From contig JBGAGP010000158.1 of assembly GCA_044226685.1 (NCBI GenBank), positions 1 to 10,039 on the forward strand: 10,039 bases of DNA. The letters run 5' to 3'. Under the pieces are notes generated by a model, which saw only the letters and a list, made by a program, of their open reading frames with translations, ran no database searches and was not told where the DNA came from. Position 1 is the first letter of the stretch; each line of letters starts with the position of its first letter. The translations under genes and the position numbers were made by a program. Below are positions 1 to 6,005 of this stretch, in pieces. This DNA comes from Dongia_A sp044226685. GTDB taxonomy: Bacteria > Pseudomonadota > Alphaproteobacteria > Dongiales > Dongiaceae.

Positions 1-416
1 CACAGCGAGCGCCGGTTGGGCACCACCACCATCAGCCGCCCGCCGCCGCCCAGCACGCGCCACACCTCGCCCAGCATGTCGCTGGGATGCTCGCTGGATT
101 CGAGGGCATGGACCAGCAGCACGCGGTCGATGGAATTGTCCGGAAAGGGCAATTCCGTCTCATCCGCCAGGGTCGTCATTCCGCGACCGTCGCGCGGCCA
201 GGGCATGACACCCTGGGCCGCCGGCATCACCGCGGCCACCCGCTCGGCCTCGCCCAGGAACTGGCGCAGATAGGGCGTGGCATAGCCGAGGCCGAGCAGC
301 CGCTGCCCGCCCAGGTCGGGCCACAGGGCGCGGATGCGCGCCCGCAGCAGATGCCGGGCGGTGCGCCCGATCTCGCGGTCGTAGAACTCCTTCAGGTCGA
401 CGACGTCCTGCCACAT
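1..416 (-). CDS. Class I SAM-dependent methyltransferase (partial, C-terminus cut by window edge)
   Basis: The reading frame starts at an ATG at 416 and runs off the left edge after 138 complete codons, so the C-terminal part is missing. The start MWQDVVDLKEFY is followed by an S-adenosylmethionine-binding motif I variant, RLLGLGYATPYL (residues 39-50). The Methyltransf_11-type acidic loop LPFPDNSIDRVLLVHALE spans about residues 89-106, and the post-motif strand VWRVLGGGGRLMVVVPNRR about 118-136. The GYATP form of motif I, in place of GxGxG, matches a family I recall as commonly encoded next to gloB in alphaproteobacteria; its substrate is unknown to me. It is divergent from gloB across 92 bp. 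No convincing Shine-Dalgarno precedes the ATG. Other minus-strand frames here give low-complexity Arg/Ala/Pro shadows. Class identification is firm; the target molecule is open. Confidence 0.85.
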   Translation of the reverse strand, partial: MWQDVVDLKEFYDREIGRTARHLLRARIRALWPDLGGQRLLGLGYATPYLRQFLGEAERVAAVMPAAQGVMPWPRDGRGMTTLADETELPFPDNSIDRVLLVHALESSEHPSDMLGEVWRVLGGGGRLMVVVPNRRSL

Positions 417-508
417 TGCTCGGATTGTCCCGGCACATCGGTGAACAATTGATTATGGCATATCGCCTGCTATCGTGGGCGCCGATTTTGGCCGCACCTG
501 GACCCCCG
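417..508. promoter_or_regulatory. Divergent promoter region, methyltransferase / gloB
   Basis: This is the only AT-richer stretch between two divergent starts. On the plus strand TTGATT (449-454) and TATCGT (471-476), 16 bp apart, form a possible sigma-70-like promoter for gloB. On the minus strand CATAAT (457 down to 452) is a good -10 candidate for the methyltransferase but lacks a clear -35. The two elements overlap, so the genes may compete for polymerase. Assigned by eye only. Confidence 0.35.
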
Positions 509-1285
509 ATGCCCGTCTCAGAGCTCGACATCGCCGTGATCCCGCTGCTCAAGGACAATTACGGCTACCTGCTGCACGACCCGGACAGCCGCCTGACCGC
601 GGCGGTCGACCCGTCCGAGGCGCAGCCGATGCTGGACGCGGCGGCGGCGCGCGGCTGGCGCATCAGTCATGTGCTGAACACCCACCACCACAACGACCAT
701 TGCGGCGGCAATCTCGGCATCAAGGACGCGACCGGGGCGCAGATCGTCGGCCCCGCCTATGACCGCGACCGGATTCCGGGAATCGACCAGGCGGTGGACG
801 AGGCCGGCGGCTTCGAGCTCGGCAAGCATCATGCCCGGGTGATCTTCATTCCCGGCCACACGCGCGGCCACATCGCCTTCCATTTCTCCGGCAGCAACGC
901 AGTATTCTGCGGCGACACCCTGTTCTCCATCGGCTGCGGCCGCATGTTCGAGGGCACGCCGGAACAGATGTGGTCGTCGCTGTTGAAGCTGCGCGCGCTG
1001 CCCGACCAGACCTGGATCTATTGCGGCCATGAATACACCGAGGCCAATTGCCGCTTCGCGGTGACGGTGGACCCTGAAAACCGCGACCTGGCCGAATTCG
1101 CCGCGGCGGTCAAGCACGCCCGCGCCCAGGGCGACAAGACCATCCCGTCCAATCTCGGCATCGAGAAATTCTGCAACCCCTTCCTGCGCGCCGACCAGCC
1201 GGGGCTGCTGGCGAGATTCGGCGGCGCGGAACGCGACCCCGTCGCCGCCTTCGCCGCCATCCGACGCGCCAAGGATTCGTTCTAG
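509..1285 (+). CDS. gloB: Hydroxyacylglutathione hydrolase (glyoxalase II)
   Basis: Glyoxalase II hydrolyses S-D-lactoylglutathione to D-lactate and glutathione, the second step of cytosolic methylglyoxal detoxification. The product is 258 aa, the usual length. The metallo-beta-lactamase binuclear metal site is complete: THHHNDH (His59, His61, Asp63, His64), His117 in GHTRGH, Asp136 in FCGDTLF and His174 in YCGHEYT. The C-terminal HAGH substrate-binding domain is present, with NPFLR around 223-227. The start at 509 (MPVSELDIAVIPLL) fits the family. The frame is open upstream to ATGs at 416 and 455, but these would add a non-conserved leader over the promoter, and 509 itself has little Shine-Dalgarno. 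It lies 29 nt upstream of the GST gene on the same strand, probably as a glutathione-linked operon. Confidence 0.96.
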   Translation: MPVSELDIAVIPLLKDNYGYLLHDPDSRLTAAVDPSEAQPMLDAAAARGWRISHVLNTHHHNDHCGGNLGIKDATGAQIVGPAYDRDRIPGIDQAVDEAGGFELGKHHARVIFIPGHTRGHIAFHFSGSNAVFCGDTLFSIGCGRMFEGTPEQMWSSLLKLRALPDQTWIYCGHEYTEANCRFAVTVDPENRDLAEFAAAVKHARAQGDKTIPSNLGIEKFCNPFLRADQPGLLARFGGAERDPVAAFAAIRRAKDSF

Positions 1286-1314
1286 CTGCGATTTTCCCGA
1301 TCAGGAGAAACGTG

Positions 1315-1908
1315 ATGAAGTTGCGCTATTCGACCACCAGCCCGTTCGTGCGCAAGGTACACGTGCTGGCCATAGAGCTCGGCCTCGCCGACCGGATCGA
1401 GCTGGTCAAGACCAACACCGCCGACCCGGCAAGCGGCCTCAACAAGGACAACCCGCTGAACAAGGTGCCGGCGCTCGCGCTCGACGACGGCAGCACGCTC
1501 TACGATTCGCGGGTGATCTGCGAATACCTGGACGCCCAGGCGAAGGGCGCGTTCTTTCCGCCGGCCGGCCCGGCGCGCTGGACCGCGCTCAGGCGCCAGG
1601 CGCTGGCCGACGGCATGGCCGATGCCGCCGTGCTGCGCATGTTCGAGTCGCGGCGGCCGGACGGCCAGCGCTCGCCGGACTGGGACGCGCGGCAGAAGCT
1701 GAAGGTGACGCAGGGCCTGGCGGCGCTGGAGGCGGATCACCTGGGCCCGCAGCTCGACATCGGCACGCTCGCCGTCGCCATCGTGCTCGACTATCTCGAT
1801 TTCCGCTTCAAGGCCGACGACTGGCGCGCCAGCCACCCGAAGCTGGCGGCCTGGCACAAGACCTTCGCCACCCGCGCCTCGCTGCAGAAGACCCTGCCGC
1901 ACGATTGA
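1315..1908 (+). CDS. Glutathione S-transferase family protein
   Basis: This is a 197-aa GST-fold protein. The N-terminal thioredoxin-like domain (about 1-76) has TTSPFVRKV (residues 7-15, with candidate catalytic Ser9), the cis-proline motif KVPAL (Pro52) and the glutathione-contacting Asp64-Ser65 of YDSRVICEYLD. The all-helical C-terminal domain fills about 85-197 and ends with the usual aromatic-rich helix and HPKLAAW. The start was set at ATG 1315 because AGGAG (1303-1307) lies 7 nt upstream; a GTG one codon earlier is too close. It follows gloB by 29 nt, so joint transcription and a role in conjugating or reducing electrophiles with glutathione are plausible. Substrate is unknown. It converges with the exporter gene with only 3 nt between the stop codons. 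Confidence 0.9.
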   Translation: MKLRYSTTSPFVRKVHVLAIELGLADRIELVKTNTADPASGLNKDNPLNKVPALALDDGSTLYDSRVICEYLDAQAKGAFFPPAGPARWTALRRQALADGMADAAVLRMFESRRPDGQRSPDWDARQKLKVTQGLAALEADHLGPQLDIGTLAVAIVLDYLDFRFKADDWRASHPKLAAWHKTFATRASLQKTLPHD

Positions 1909-1911
1909 GGT

Positions 1912-2832
1912 TCAGCGACGCCGCGCCCACAGGTCGCGCGACGCGACCACGGCGCCGCCGACGATGAGGGCGCAGGCGGCGAGCACGGCAAGGCTCGCCG
2001 CCGCCTTGCCCGCCAGGATCAGCAGCAGGGTCGACAGCAGCGGCGAGGCATAGGAGCCGGCGCCGAGCGCCTTGATGTCGCCGCGCTTCACGCCGTAATC
2101 CCAGACGAAGAAGGCAAGCCCGACGGGTCCCAGTCCCAGCGCCACCACGGCGGCCCATTCGCCGGCATCGGCGGGCCAGACGGTCGATTCCGTGAGGCGG
2201 TGCGCGACGAGGCCGAGCAGCGCGGTGGCGCCGCAGAAGGCGCCGACCAGATCGGTGGGCGCGGTGCCGAACCTGCGGCTGAGCACCGAATAGATCGACC
2301 AGGTGAAGGCGCAGCCCAGCGCCGCCAGGTAGCCGGTCAGGTATTGCGCCTCGAAGCTGACCGCGCCGCCGCCGCGCTGTGCCACCAGCAGGCCGGCCCC
2401 GGCCAGCCCCAGGGCGCCGCCCAGCAGATGGGTCCAATGCAGTCTTTCCCCCGGCAACAGCGCCGAAAGCAGCACGATCAGCAGCGGCCATAGATAGGCG
2501 ATCAGGCTGGCCTCGACCGGCGGGGCGTTGTCGAGGGCGGTGAAATAGAGCGCGTGATAGCCGAACAGCCCGAGGATGCCGAGCGCCCAGACCGCCGGCG
2601 GCTGGCGGAACAGGTTGCGGAACGCCGCCGGATCGCGCCGCGCGAGAAAGAGCCAGCGCAGCAGCGATACCGCGAAGGCGATGCCGAAGGTGAGGCTCAG
2701 CAGCAGGAAAGGCGGCACGCCGCCGGTCGCGGTGGTGAACAGCGCCAGGGTCGCCCACAGCAGGACGGCAATGAAGCCGATCAGCGTGGCGCGCAGGCGT
2801 TCCCGGTCGGGATGGGCGGCGGAAGTGGACAT
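1912..2832 (-). CDS. EamA/DMT-family transporter, YddG-like (putative aromatic amino acid exporter)
   Basis: The 306-aa inner membrane protein has about ten hydrophobic helices arranged as two EamA repeats (roughly residues 14-150 and 163-297). It shows DMT hallmarks such as ASLIAYLWPLLIVLLSALLPGE (about 108-129) at the end of the first repeat and the YASPLLSTLLLILAG segment (261-275) in the second. The stretch GPVGLAFFVWDYGVKRGD (235-252) resembles the YddG branch, whose studied members export aromatic amino acids, so that is the best substrate guess, but no search could be run. The start was placed at ATG 2832 (MSTSAAHPDRERL), with GAGG upstream. A GTG at 2850 with AGGAG four bases before it is an alternative that adds MRGTRP. 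It follows the three-helix membrane protein by about 60 nt on the same strand. Confidence is high for DMT, moderate for YddG-like. Confidence 0.88.
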   Translation of the reverse strand: MSTSAAHPDRERLRATLIGFIAVLLWATLALFTTATGGVPPFLLLSLTFGIAFAVSLLRWLFLARRDPAAFRNLFRQPPAVWALGILGLFGYHALYFTALDNAPPVEASLIAYLWPLLIVLLSALLPGERLHWTHLLGGALGLAGAGLLVAQRGGGAVSFEAQYLTGYLAALGCAFTWSIYSVLSRRFGTAPTDLVGAFCGATALLGLVAHRLTESTVWPADAGEWAAVVALGLGPVGLAFFVWDYGVKRGDIKALGAGSYASPLLSTLLLILAGKAAASLAVLAACALIVGGAVVASRDLWARRR

Positions 2833-2835
2833 CGG

Positions 2836-2854
2836 CCGCGTGCCTCGCACGCGG
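2836..2854. repeat. Perfect inverted repeat at the exporter start
   Basis: CCGCGTGC (2836-2843) and GCACGCGG (2847-2854) are perfect 8-bp complements with a 3-nt loop. In the exporter transcript the hairpin sits just before ATG 2832, contains the alternative GTG 2850, and holds the nearest GAGG of the ATG start in its loop. It could influence translation, or it may simply be GC-rich symmetry. Confidence 0.5.
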
Positions 2855-2873
2855 CTCCTCTGCTTGTCAAGCT

Positions 2874-2895
2874 GGGCCCGTCAATCCGGGACCCG
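2874..2895 (-). terminator. Possible weak hairpin terminator after the three-helix membrane protein
   Basis: Just after the TGA at 2896, the minus strand reads GGGTCCC, an 8-nt loop, then GGGCCC, giving a GC stem of about six pairs with one bulged base. No T-run follows, so it would at most attenuate transcription into the exporter gene. Confidence 0.25.
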
Positions 2896-3396
2896 TCAAG
2901 CGTAGCGCAGATAGGGCGCGAGATAGAGGATCAGCAGCCAGTTGCCGAGCGCGATCGTCGCGATCATGAAGAACAGCAGGATATACCGGTGCACGTTGGC
3001 CTCGCGTGGCGGCGTGTAGCCGCGCACTTCGCGCAGGATGTTCGACAGGCGGCTGGAGATCATGGCGAGCTTGCCGCGCTCGGCCTGCTGCCAGAACTGG
3101 TAGATGGCGAGGGAATAGATGCTGCCGCCGCTCACCACCAGGCCGACGATGATGTTCGCCTTGATGAAGAACCCGTAGCGCGGCCCGAAGGTGCCGAGAA
3201 TCCCGAGCACCACGAAGATCAGCAGCGCCCCGCCGGTGGTATGCCATTGCTGCAACTTCGCGAAGCGCACGGAATCGGCGCATTCGTGATACATCATCAG
3301 CATCTCGGCATGGGTGCGCTCGTCGAGCTCGCTCGCCACCACGGCAAGCGGCTGCTCGGCTTCGGCACTCGCCTTCTGTTCCGGCTCCTTGGCCAT
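2896..3396 (-). CDS. Unknown membrane protein with three predicted transmembrane helices
   Basis: I do not recognise this 166-aa protein. The first 30 residues are charged and Glu/Ala-rich, probably cytoplasmic. A soluble stretch with His30, His37 and His52 follows, then three hydrophobic segments at about residues 54-77, 80-101 and 137-161. Between the second and third lies a basic loop (QQAERGKLAMISSRLSNIL). The start is ATG 3396 (MAKEPEQK), supported by AAGGAG seven bases upstream; a GTG at 3411 lies upstream of that site. High GC at third codon positions and hydrophobic periodicity argue that it is a real gene. It lies 77 nt after the CxxC protein gene and about 60 nt before the exporter gene. 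No enzymatic motif is visible and no function is assigned. Confidence 0.8.
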   Translation of the reverse strand: MAKEPEQKASAEAEQPLAVVASELDERTHAEMLMMYHECADSVRFAKLQQWHTTGGALLIFVVLGILGTFGPRYGFFIKANIIVGLVVSGGSIYSLAIYQFWQQAERGKLAMISSRLSNILREVRGYTPPREANVHRYILLFFMIATIALGNWLLILYLAPYLRYA

Positions 3397-3473
3397 GCGG
3401 GTCTCCTTCACCCGACATGGTTGGCCGTTTAGGTTAATTTTGCCTTAAAGGCCGAGGGCCGCTCTTCACCCGC
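3397..3473. promoter_or_regulatory. AT-rich gap between CxxC protein gene and membrane protein gene
   Basis: This 77-bp gap contains an AT-rich core (about 3429-3448), unusual for the window. GGCC-TTTA and TAAA-C-GGCC flank a 14-nt loop on the minus strand as an imperfect inverted repeat. It may end the upstream PHB transcript or carry a separate promoter for the membrane protein and exporter, but no good -35/-10 pair was found. A 9-base direct repeat, CTTCACCCG, lies at 3406-3414 and 3464-3472. Confidence 0.25.
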
Positions 3474-3890
3474 TCAGGCCTTCGGCCCCTTCGCCGCCTC
3501 GATCAGCTTGGGGTCGGGCTCGACCCGGTAGGCCTGCACCACGCGGTTGGTCTCGTTGGCCATGCCGACCACGGCGATCAGCTCGTGCAGCATCGCGTCG
3601 GTCATGCCGGCCTTGCGCGCCGCGGCGGTGTGGGAGACGGTGCAATAGTCGCAGCCGTTGGAGATCGAGACGGCCAGGTAGAGCATCTCCTTGGTCCGGG
3701 AATCGAGCGCGCCTGGCGCCATGATCGCCTTCAGGCTGTCCCAGGTCTGCTTCAGGCTGGCCGGATGGTTGGCCAGCACCTTCCAGAAATTGTTGATCCA
3801 GTCGACCTTGCGGGTCGCCTTGATGTCCTCGTAGACGGCGCGCACTTCGGCGCTCGCCGCCGCTTCCTCGACGAAGGGATAGAGAGCCAT
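3474..3890 (-). CDS. Carboxymuconolactone decarboxylase / AhpD-fold CxxC protein
   Basis: The 138-aa all-helical protein carries the AhpD-like motif NGCDYCTVSH (Cys80, Cys83, His87). It is preceded by the family helix RTKEMLYLAVS (residues 65-75, Glu68) and followed by KAGMTDAML (93-101). Family members are carboxymuconolactone decarboxylases or thiol-dependent peroxidases; the redox CxxC with its downstream His favours an alkylhydroperoxidase-like activity, though the substrate cannot be told. The start is ATG 3890 with GAGG five bases upstream. It follows phaB by 42 nt on the same strand and looks like the next gene of the operon, so it may protect cells from peroxides during polymer metabolism; that role is inference from position only. 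It is not part of the known PHB pathway. Confidence 0.85.
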   Translation of the reverse strand: MALYPFVEEAAASAEVRAVYEDIKATRKVDWINNFWKVLANHPASLKQTWDSLKAIMAPGALDSRTKEMLYLAVSISNGCDYCTVSHTAAARKAGMTDAMLHELIAVVGMANETNRVVQAYRVEPDPKLIEAAKGPKA

Positions 3891-3915
3891 TCTTGCCTCG
3901 ATGGTTGGACGCCCA

Positions 3916-3934
3916 GAGCCCCGCGGGAGGGCTC
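3916..3934. repeat. Inverted repeat overlapping the phaB stop
   Basis: GAGCCC (3916-3921) and GGGCTC (3929-3934) are perfect complements around a 7-nt loop, and they cover the phaB stop codon. Without a T-run this is more likely an mRNA-stabilising or attenuating hairpin than a true terminator. Confidence 0.3.
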
Positions 3935-4655
3935 AGTACATGTGCTGGCCGCCATTGATGGAGAGCGTCGAGCCGGTGATGAAGCCGGCATCGTCGGCCA
4001 CCAGGAACAGCACGCCGCGGGCGATCTCCTCGGCGCGGCCCAGGCGGCCGACCGGGATCTTGGCGACGATCTTCTCCAGCACCGCCGGCGGTACCGCGCG
4101 CACCATGTCGGTGTCGATGTAGCCCGGCGCGATGGCGTTGACGGTGATGTTCTTGGCCGCCCCTTCCTGCGCCAGGGCCTTGGTGAAGCCATGGATGCCG
4201 GACTTGGCGGCGGCATAGTTGACCTGGCCGTACTGGCCGGCCTGGCCGTTGATCGAGCCGATGTTGACGATGCGGCCGAAGCCGCGCTCGCGCATGCTGT
4301 CGATGACGCAGCGGCACATGTTGAAGCAGGAGCCGAGATTGGTCTGCATCACCTCGGCCCACATCTGCGGCGTCATCTTGTGCAGCGTGCCGTCGCGGGT
4401 GATGCCGGCGTTGTTGACCACGATGTCGACCGGGCCGAGTTCCGCGGTGATCTTGGCCAGGGCTTCCTTGCACTGGTCGAAATTGCCGACATCGAACTTG
4501 TAGACCGGGATGCCGTATTTCTGCGCGAAGGCCTGGGCCGCGGCGTCGTTGCCCGCGTAGTTCGCCGCGACCTTGTAGCCCGCCTTCTTCAACCCGACCG
4601 AGATGGCTTCGCCGATGCCCCGGGTGCCCCCGGTGACCACTGCAACCCGCCCCAT
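3933..4655 (-). CDS. phaB: Acetoacetyl-CoA reductase (NADPH-dependent)
   Basis: PhaB reduces acetoacetyl-CoA to (R)-3-hydroxybutyryl-CoA, the monomer for PHB synthase. The 240-aa product is a classical short-chain dehydrogenase of normal PhaB length. It has the Rossmann motif TGGTRGIG (8-15), NNAG (81-84) followed by ITRD, catalytic Ser134 (NIGSING), Tyr147 and Lys151 (YAAAK), and the C-terminal SINGGQHMY that is characteristic of PhaB. The start MGRVAVVTGG at 4655 has GGGAGG five bases upstream; an in-frame extension to 4748 overlaps phaA and is not plausible. It lies 47 nt downstream of phaA, in the usual phaA-phaB order, and the CxxC protein gene follows. Assignment over FabG rests on the ITRDGTLHKM and NGGQHMY signatures and on context. 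Confidence 0.95.
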   Translation of the reverse strand: MGRVAVVTGGTRGIGEAISVGLKKAGYKVAANYAGNDAAAQAFAQKYGIPVYKFDVGNFDQCKEALAKITAELGPVDIVVNNAGITRDGTLHKMTPQMWAEVMQTNLGSCFNMCRCVIDSMRERGFGRIVNIGSINGQAGQYGQVNYAAAKSGIHGFTKALAQEGAAKNITVNAIAPGYIDTDMVRAVPPAVLEKIVAKIPVGRLGRAEEIARGVLFLVADDAGFITGSTLSINGGQHMY

Positions 4656-4670
4656 GACTTCCTCCCTGAC

Positions 4671-4703
4671 TGTCTTGTTATGATTTCTTGACGTTGTCTT
4701 GTT
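4671..4703. repeat. Direct repeat in the phaA-phaB gap
   Basis: TGTCTTGTT occurs at 4671-4679 and again at 4695-4703, 24 bp apart, nearly filling the AT-rich 47-bp gap. It may be chance, a duplication, or a protein-binding repeat. No credible promoter for phaB alone was found here. Confidence 0.3.
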
Positions 4704-5875
4704 CAGCGTTCGACGGCGAGGGCGATTCCCATGCCGCCGCCGATGCACAAGGTCGCCAGCCCTTTCTTGGCGCTGCGCTTCTGCATCTCGTGCAGCAGCG
4801 TCACTAGGACGCGGGCGCCGGACGCGCCGATCGGGTGACCCAGCGCGATGGCGCCGCCATTGACGTTGACCCTGGCCGGATCAAAGCCGAGATCCTTGTT
4901 GACCGCGCAGGCCTGCGCCGCGAAGGCCTCGTTGGCCTCGATGAGGTCGAGTTCATCCGCCTTCCAGCCGGCCTTGGCGAGTGCCGCGCGGCTGGCCGGG
5001 ATCGGGCCGGAGCCCATCACCGCCGGATCGACGCCGGCGGTGGCCCAGGACGCGATGCGGGCCAGCGGCTTCAGGCCGCGCTTGGCGGCGTTGGCGGCGC
5101 TCATCAGGACCAGGGCGGCGGCGCCATCATTGATGCCCGACGCGTTGCCGGCGGTCACCGTGCCGTCCTTCTTGAAGGCCGGGCGCAGCTTGGCCAGGAT
5201 GTCCATGCTGGTGCCGTGCTTCGGGTATTCGTCGTCGCTGACGATCACGTCGCCCTTGCGGCCGCTGACCGTGACCGGGACGATCTCGTCCTTGAACCTA
5301 CCGGCCTTCTGCGCCGCCTCGGCCTTGTTCTGCGAGCCCAGCGCCAGCTTGTCCTGGTCCTCGCGGGTGATCTGCCACTTCTGGGCCACGTTCTCGGCGG
5401 TGACGCCCATGTGGTAGCCGTTGAAGGCGTCCCACAATCCGTCCTTGATCATGGTGTCGATCATCTGCGTGTCGCCCATCTTGGTGCCGTTGCGCAGATG
5501 CATGCAGTGCGGCGACTGGCTCATGCTTTCCTGGCCGCCGGCCACGACGATCTCGGAATCGCCGTTGCGGATCGCCTGCAGGCCGAGCGCCACGCTGCGC
5601 AGGCCCGAGCCGCAGACCTGGTTGATGACATAGGCGGTGCTTTCCACCGGGATGCCGGCGGCGATGGCCGCCTGGCGGGCCGGATTCTGGCCGGCGCCGG
5701 CGGTCAGCACGTGGCCGAGGATCACCTCGCTCACTTCCTTGGCGTCGACGCCGGCGCGCTTCAGCGCCTCGACGATGGCGACCTTGCCCAGTTCATGGGC
5801 GGGCAGCGAACTCAGCGCGCCGTTGAAGGCGCCGATCGGCGTGCGGGCAGCGGCAACGATGACGACATCGGACAT
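4703..5875 (-). CDS. phaA: Acetyl-CoA C-acetyltransferase (beta-ketothiolase)
   Basis: PhaA condenses two acetyl-CoA into acetoacetyl-CoA, the first step of PHB synthesis; the enzyme works as a cytosolic tetramer in studied homologues. The 390-aa length is standard for biosynthetic thiolases. The nucleophile Cys88 lies in NQVCGSGLRS. The C-terminal active-site residues are His347 in GGAIALGHPIGASG and Cys377 in LCIGGGMG. The NEAFA motif is also present. The start (MSDVVIVAAARTPIG) at 5875 has a strong GGGAGGAG seven bases upstream. It is transcribed ahead of phaB and lies 130 bp after phaC on the same strand. That gap carries its own promoter candidate and a palindromic operator, so phaAB probably has independent control. 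No anomaly is seen in the sequence. Confidence 0.96.
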   Translation of the reverse strand: MSDVVIVAAARTPIGAFNGALSSLPAHELGKVAIVEALKRAGVDAKEVSEVILGHVLTAGAGQNPARQAAIAAGIPVESTAYVINQVCGSGLRSVALGLQAIRNGDSEIVVAGGQESMSQSPHCMHLRNGTKMGDTQMIDTMIKDGLWDAFNGYHMGVTAENVAQKWQITREDQDKLALGSQNKAEAAQKAGRFKDEIVPVTVSGRKGDVIVSDDEYPKHGTSMDILAKLRPAFKKDGTVTAGNASGINDGAAALVLMSAANAAKRGLKPLARIASWATAGVDPAVMGSGPIPASRAALAKAGWKADELDLIEANEAFAAQACAVNKDLGFDPARVNVNGGAIALGHPIGASGARVLVTLLHEMQKRSAKKGLATLCIGGGMGIALAVER

Positions 5876-5950
5876 GGTAATCTCCTCCCGTTGGGTGGCG
5901 CGGCCTCATTTCGCCTGCTCAAGCTCAAAAAATTCTCGGGCCGCGCGGAA

Positions 5951-5967
5951 TTTGTGCACTGCACAAA
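5951..5967. promoter_or_regulatory. Putative PhaR operator upstream of phaA
   Basis: TTTGTGC (5951-5957) and GCACAAA (5961-5967) form a perfect palindrome with a 3-nt spacer, and the core reads TGC-N3-GCA. PhaR proteins of Paracoccus and Rhodobacter are reported to bind TGC-rich sites of the form CTGC-N3/4-GCAG, so this is a strong operator candidate. It lies 76-92 bp before the phaA start and abuts the putative -10 element. Confidence 0.55.
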
Positions 5968-5995
5968 CAGTAGGGCCCGCTTACCGCCTGCGCAA
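5967..5995 (-). promoter_or_regulatory. Candidate phaA promoter
   Basis: On the minus strand TTGCGC (5995-5990) and TACTGT (5972-5967) are separated by 17 bp. Each matches the sigma-70 consensus at only about half its positions, so the call is weak. Its position directly before the palindrome at 5951-5967 would let a bound repressor block initiation. Confidence 0.3.
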
Positions 5996-6005
5996 GGTCC
6001 AGACA

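Noticed and set aside
416..508. Extended N-terminus of gloB from the ATGs at 416 or 455
   Set aside because: The extra residues match no glyoxalase II feature and cover the divergent promoter region. The start at 509 gives the standard family length.
160..558. Minus-strand frame spanning the methyltransferase and the gloB 5' end
   Set aside because: The translation is Arg/Ala/Pro-rich with no motif, whereas a different minus frame starting at 416 gives a clear methyltransferase.
2860..2870. Perfect TTGACA on the minus strand upstream of the exporter gene
   Set aside because: No -10-like sequence lies 15-19 bp downstream, where the DNA is almost all G and C, so a promoter is not supported.
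3406..3472. 9-bp direct repeat CTTCACCCG flanking the AT-rich gap
   Set aside because: It is short, overlaps a ribosome-binding site (the GAAGGAG complement) on one side, and could occur by chance; no mobile element lies between the copies.
3585..4691. Long plus-strand frame opposite phaB and the CxxC gene
   Set aside because: It is a His/Asp/Ala/Gly-rich antisense shadow; the minus-strand genes carry complete catalytic motifs.
4656..4748. Extended N-terminus of phaB overlapping the end of phaA
   Set aside because: The extension is basic and unlike any SDR N-terminus, while the start at 4655 has a strong Shine-Dalgarno and begins directly at the Rossmann strand.
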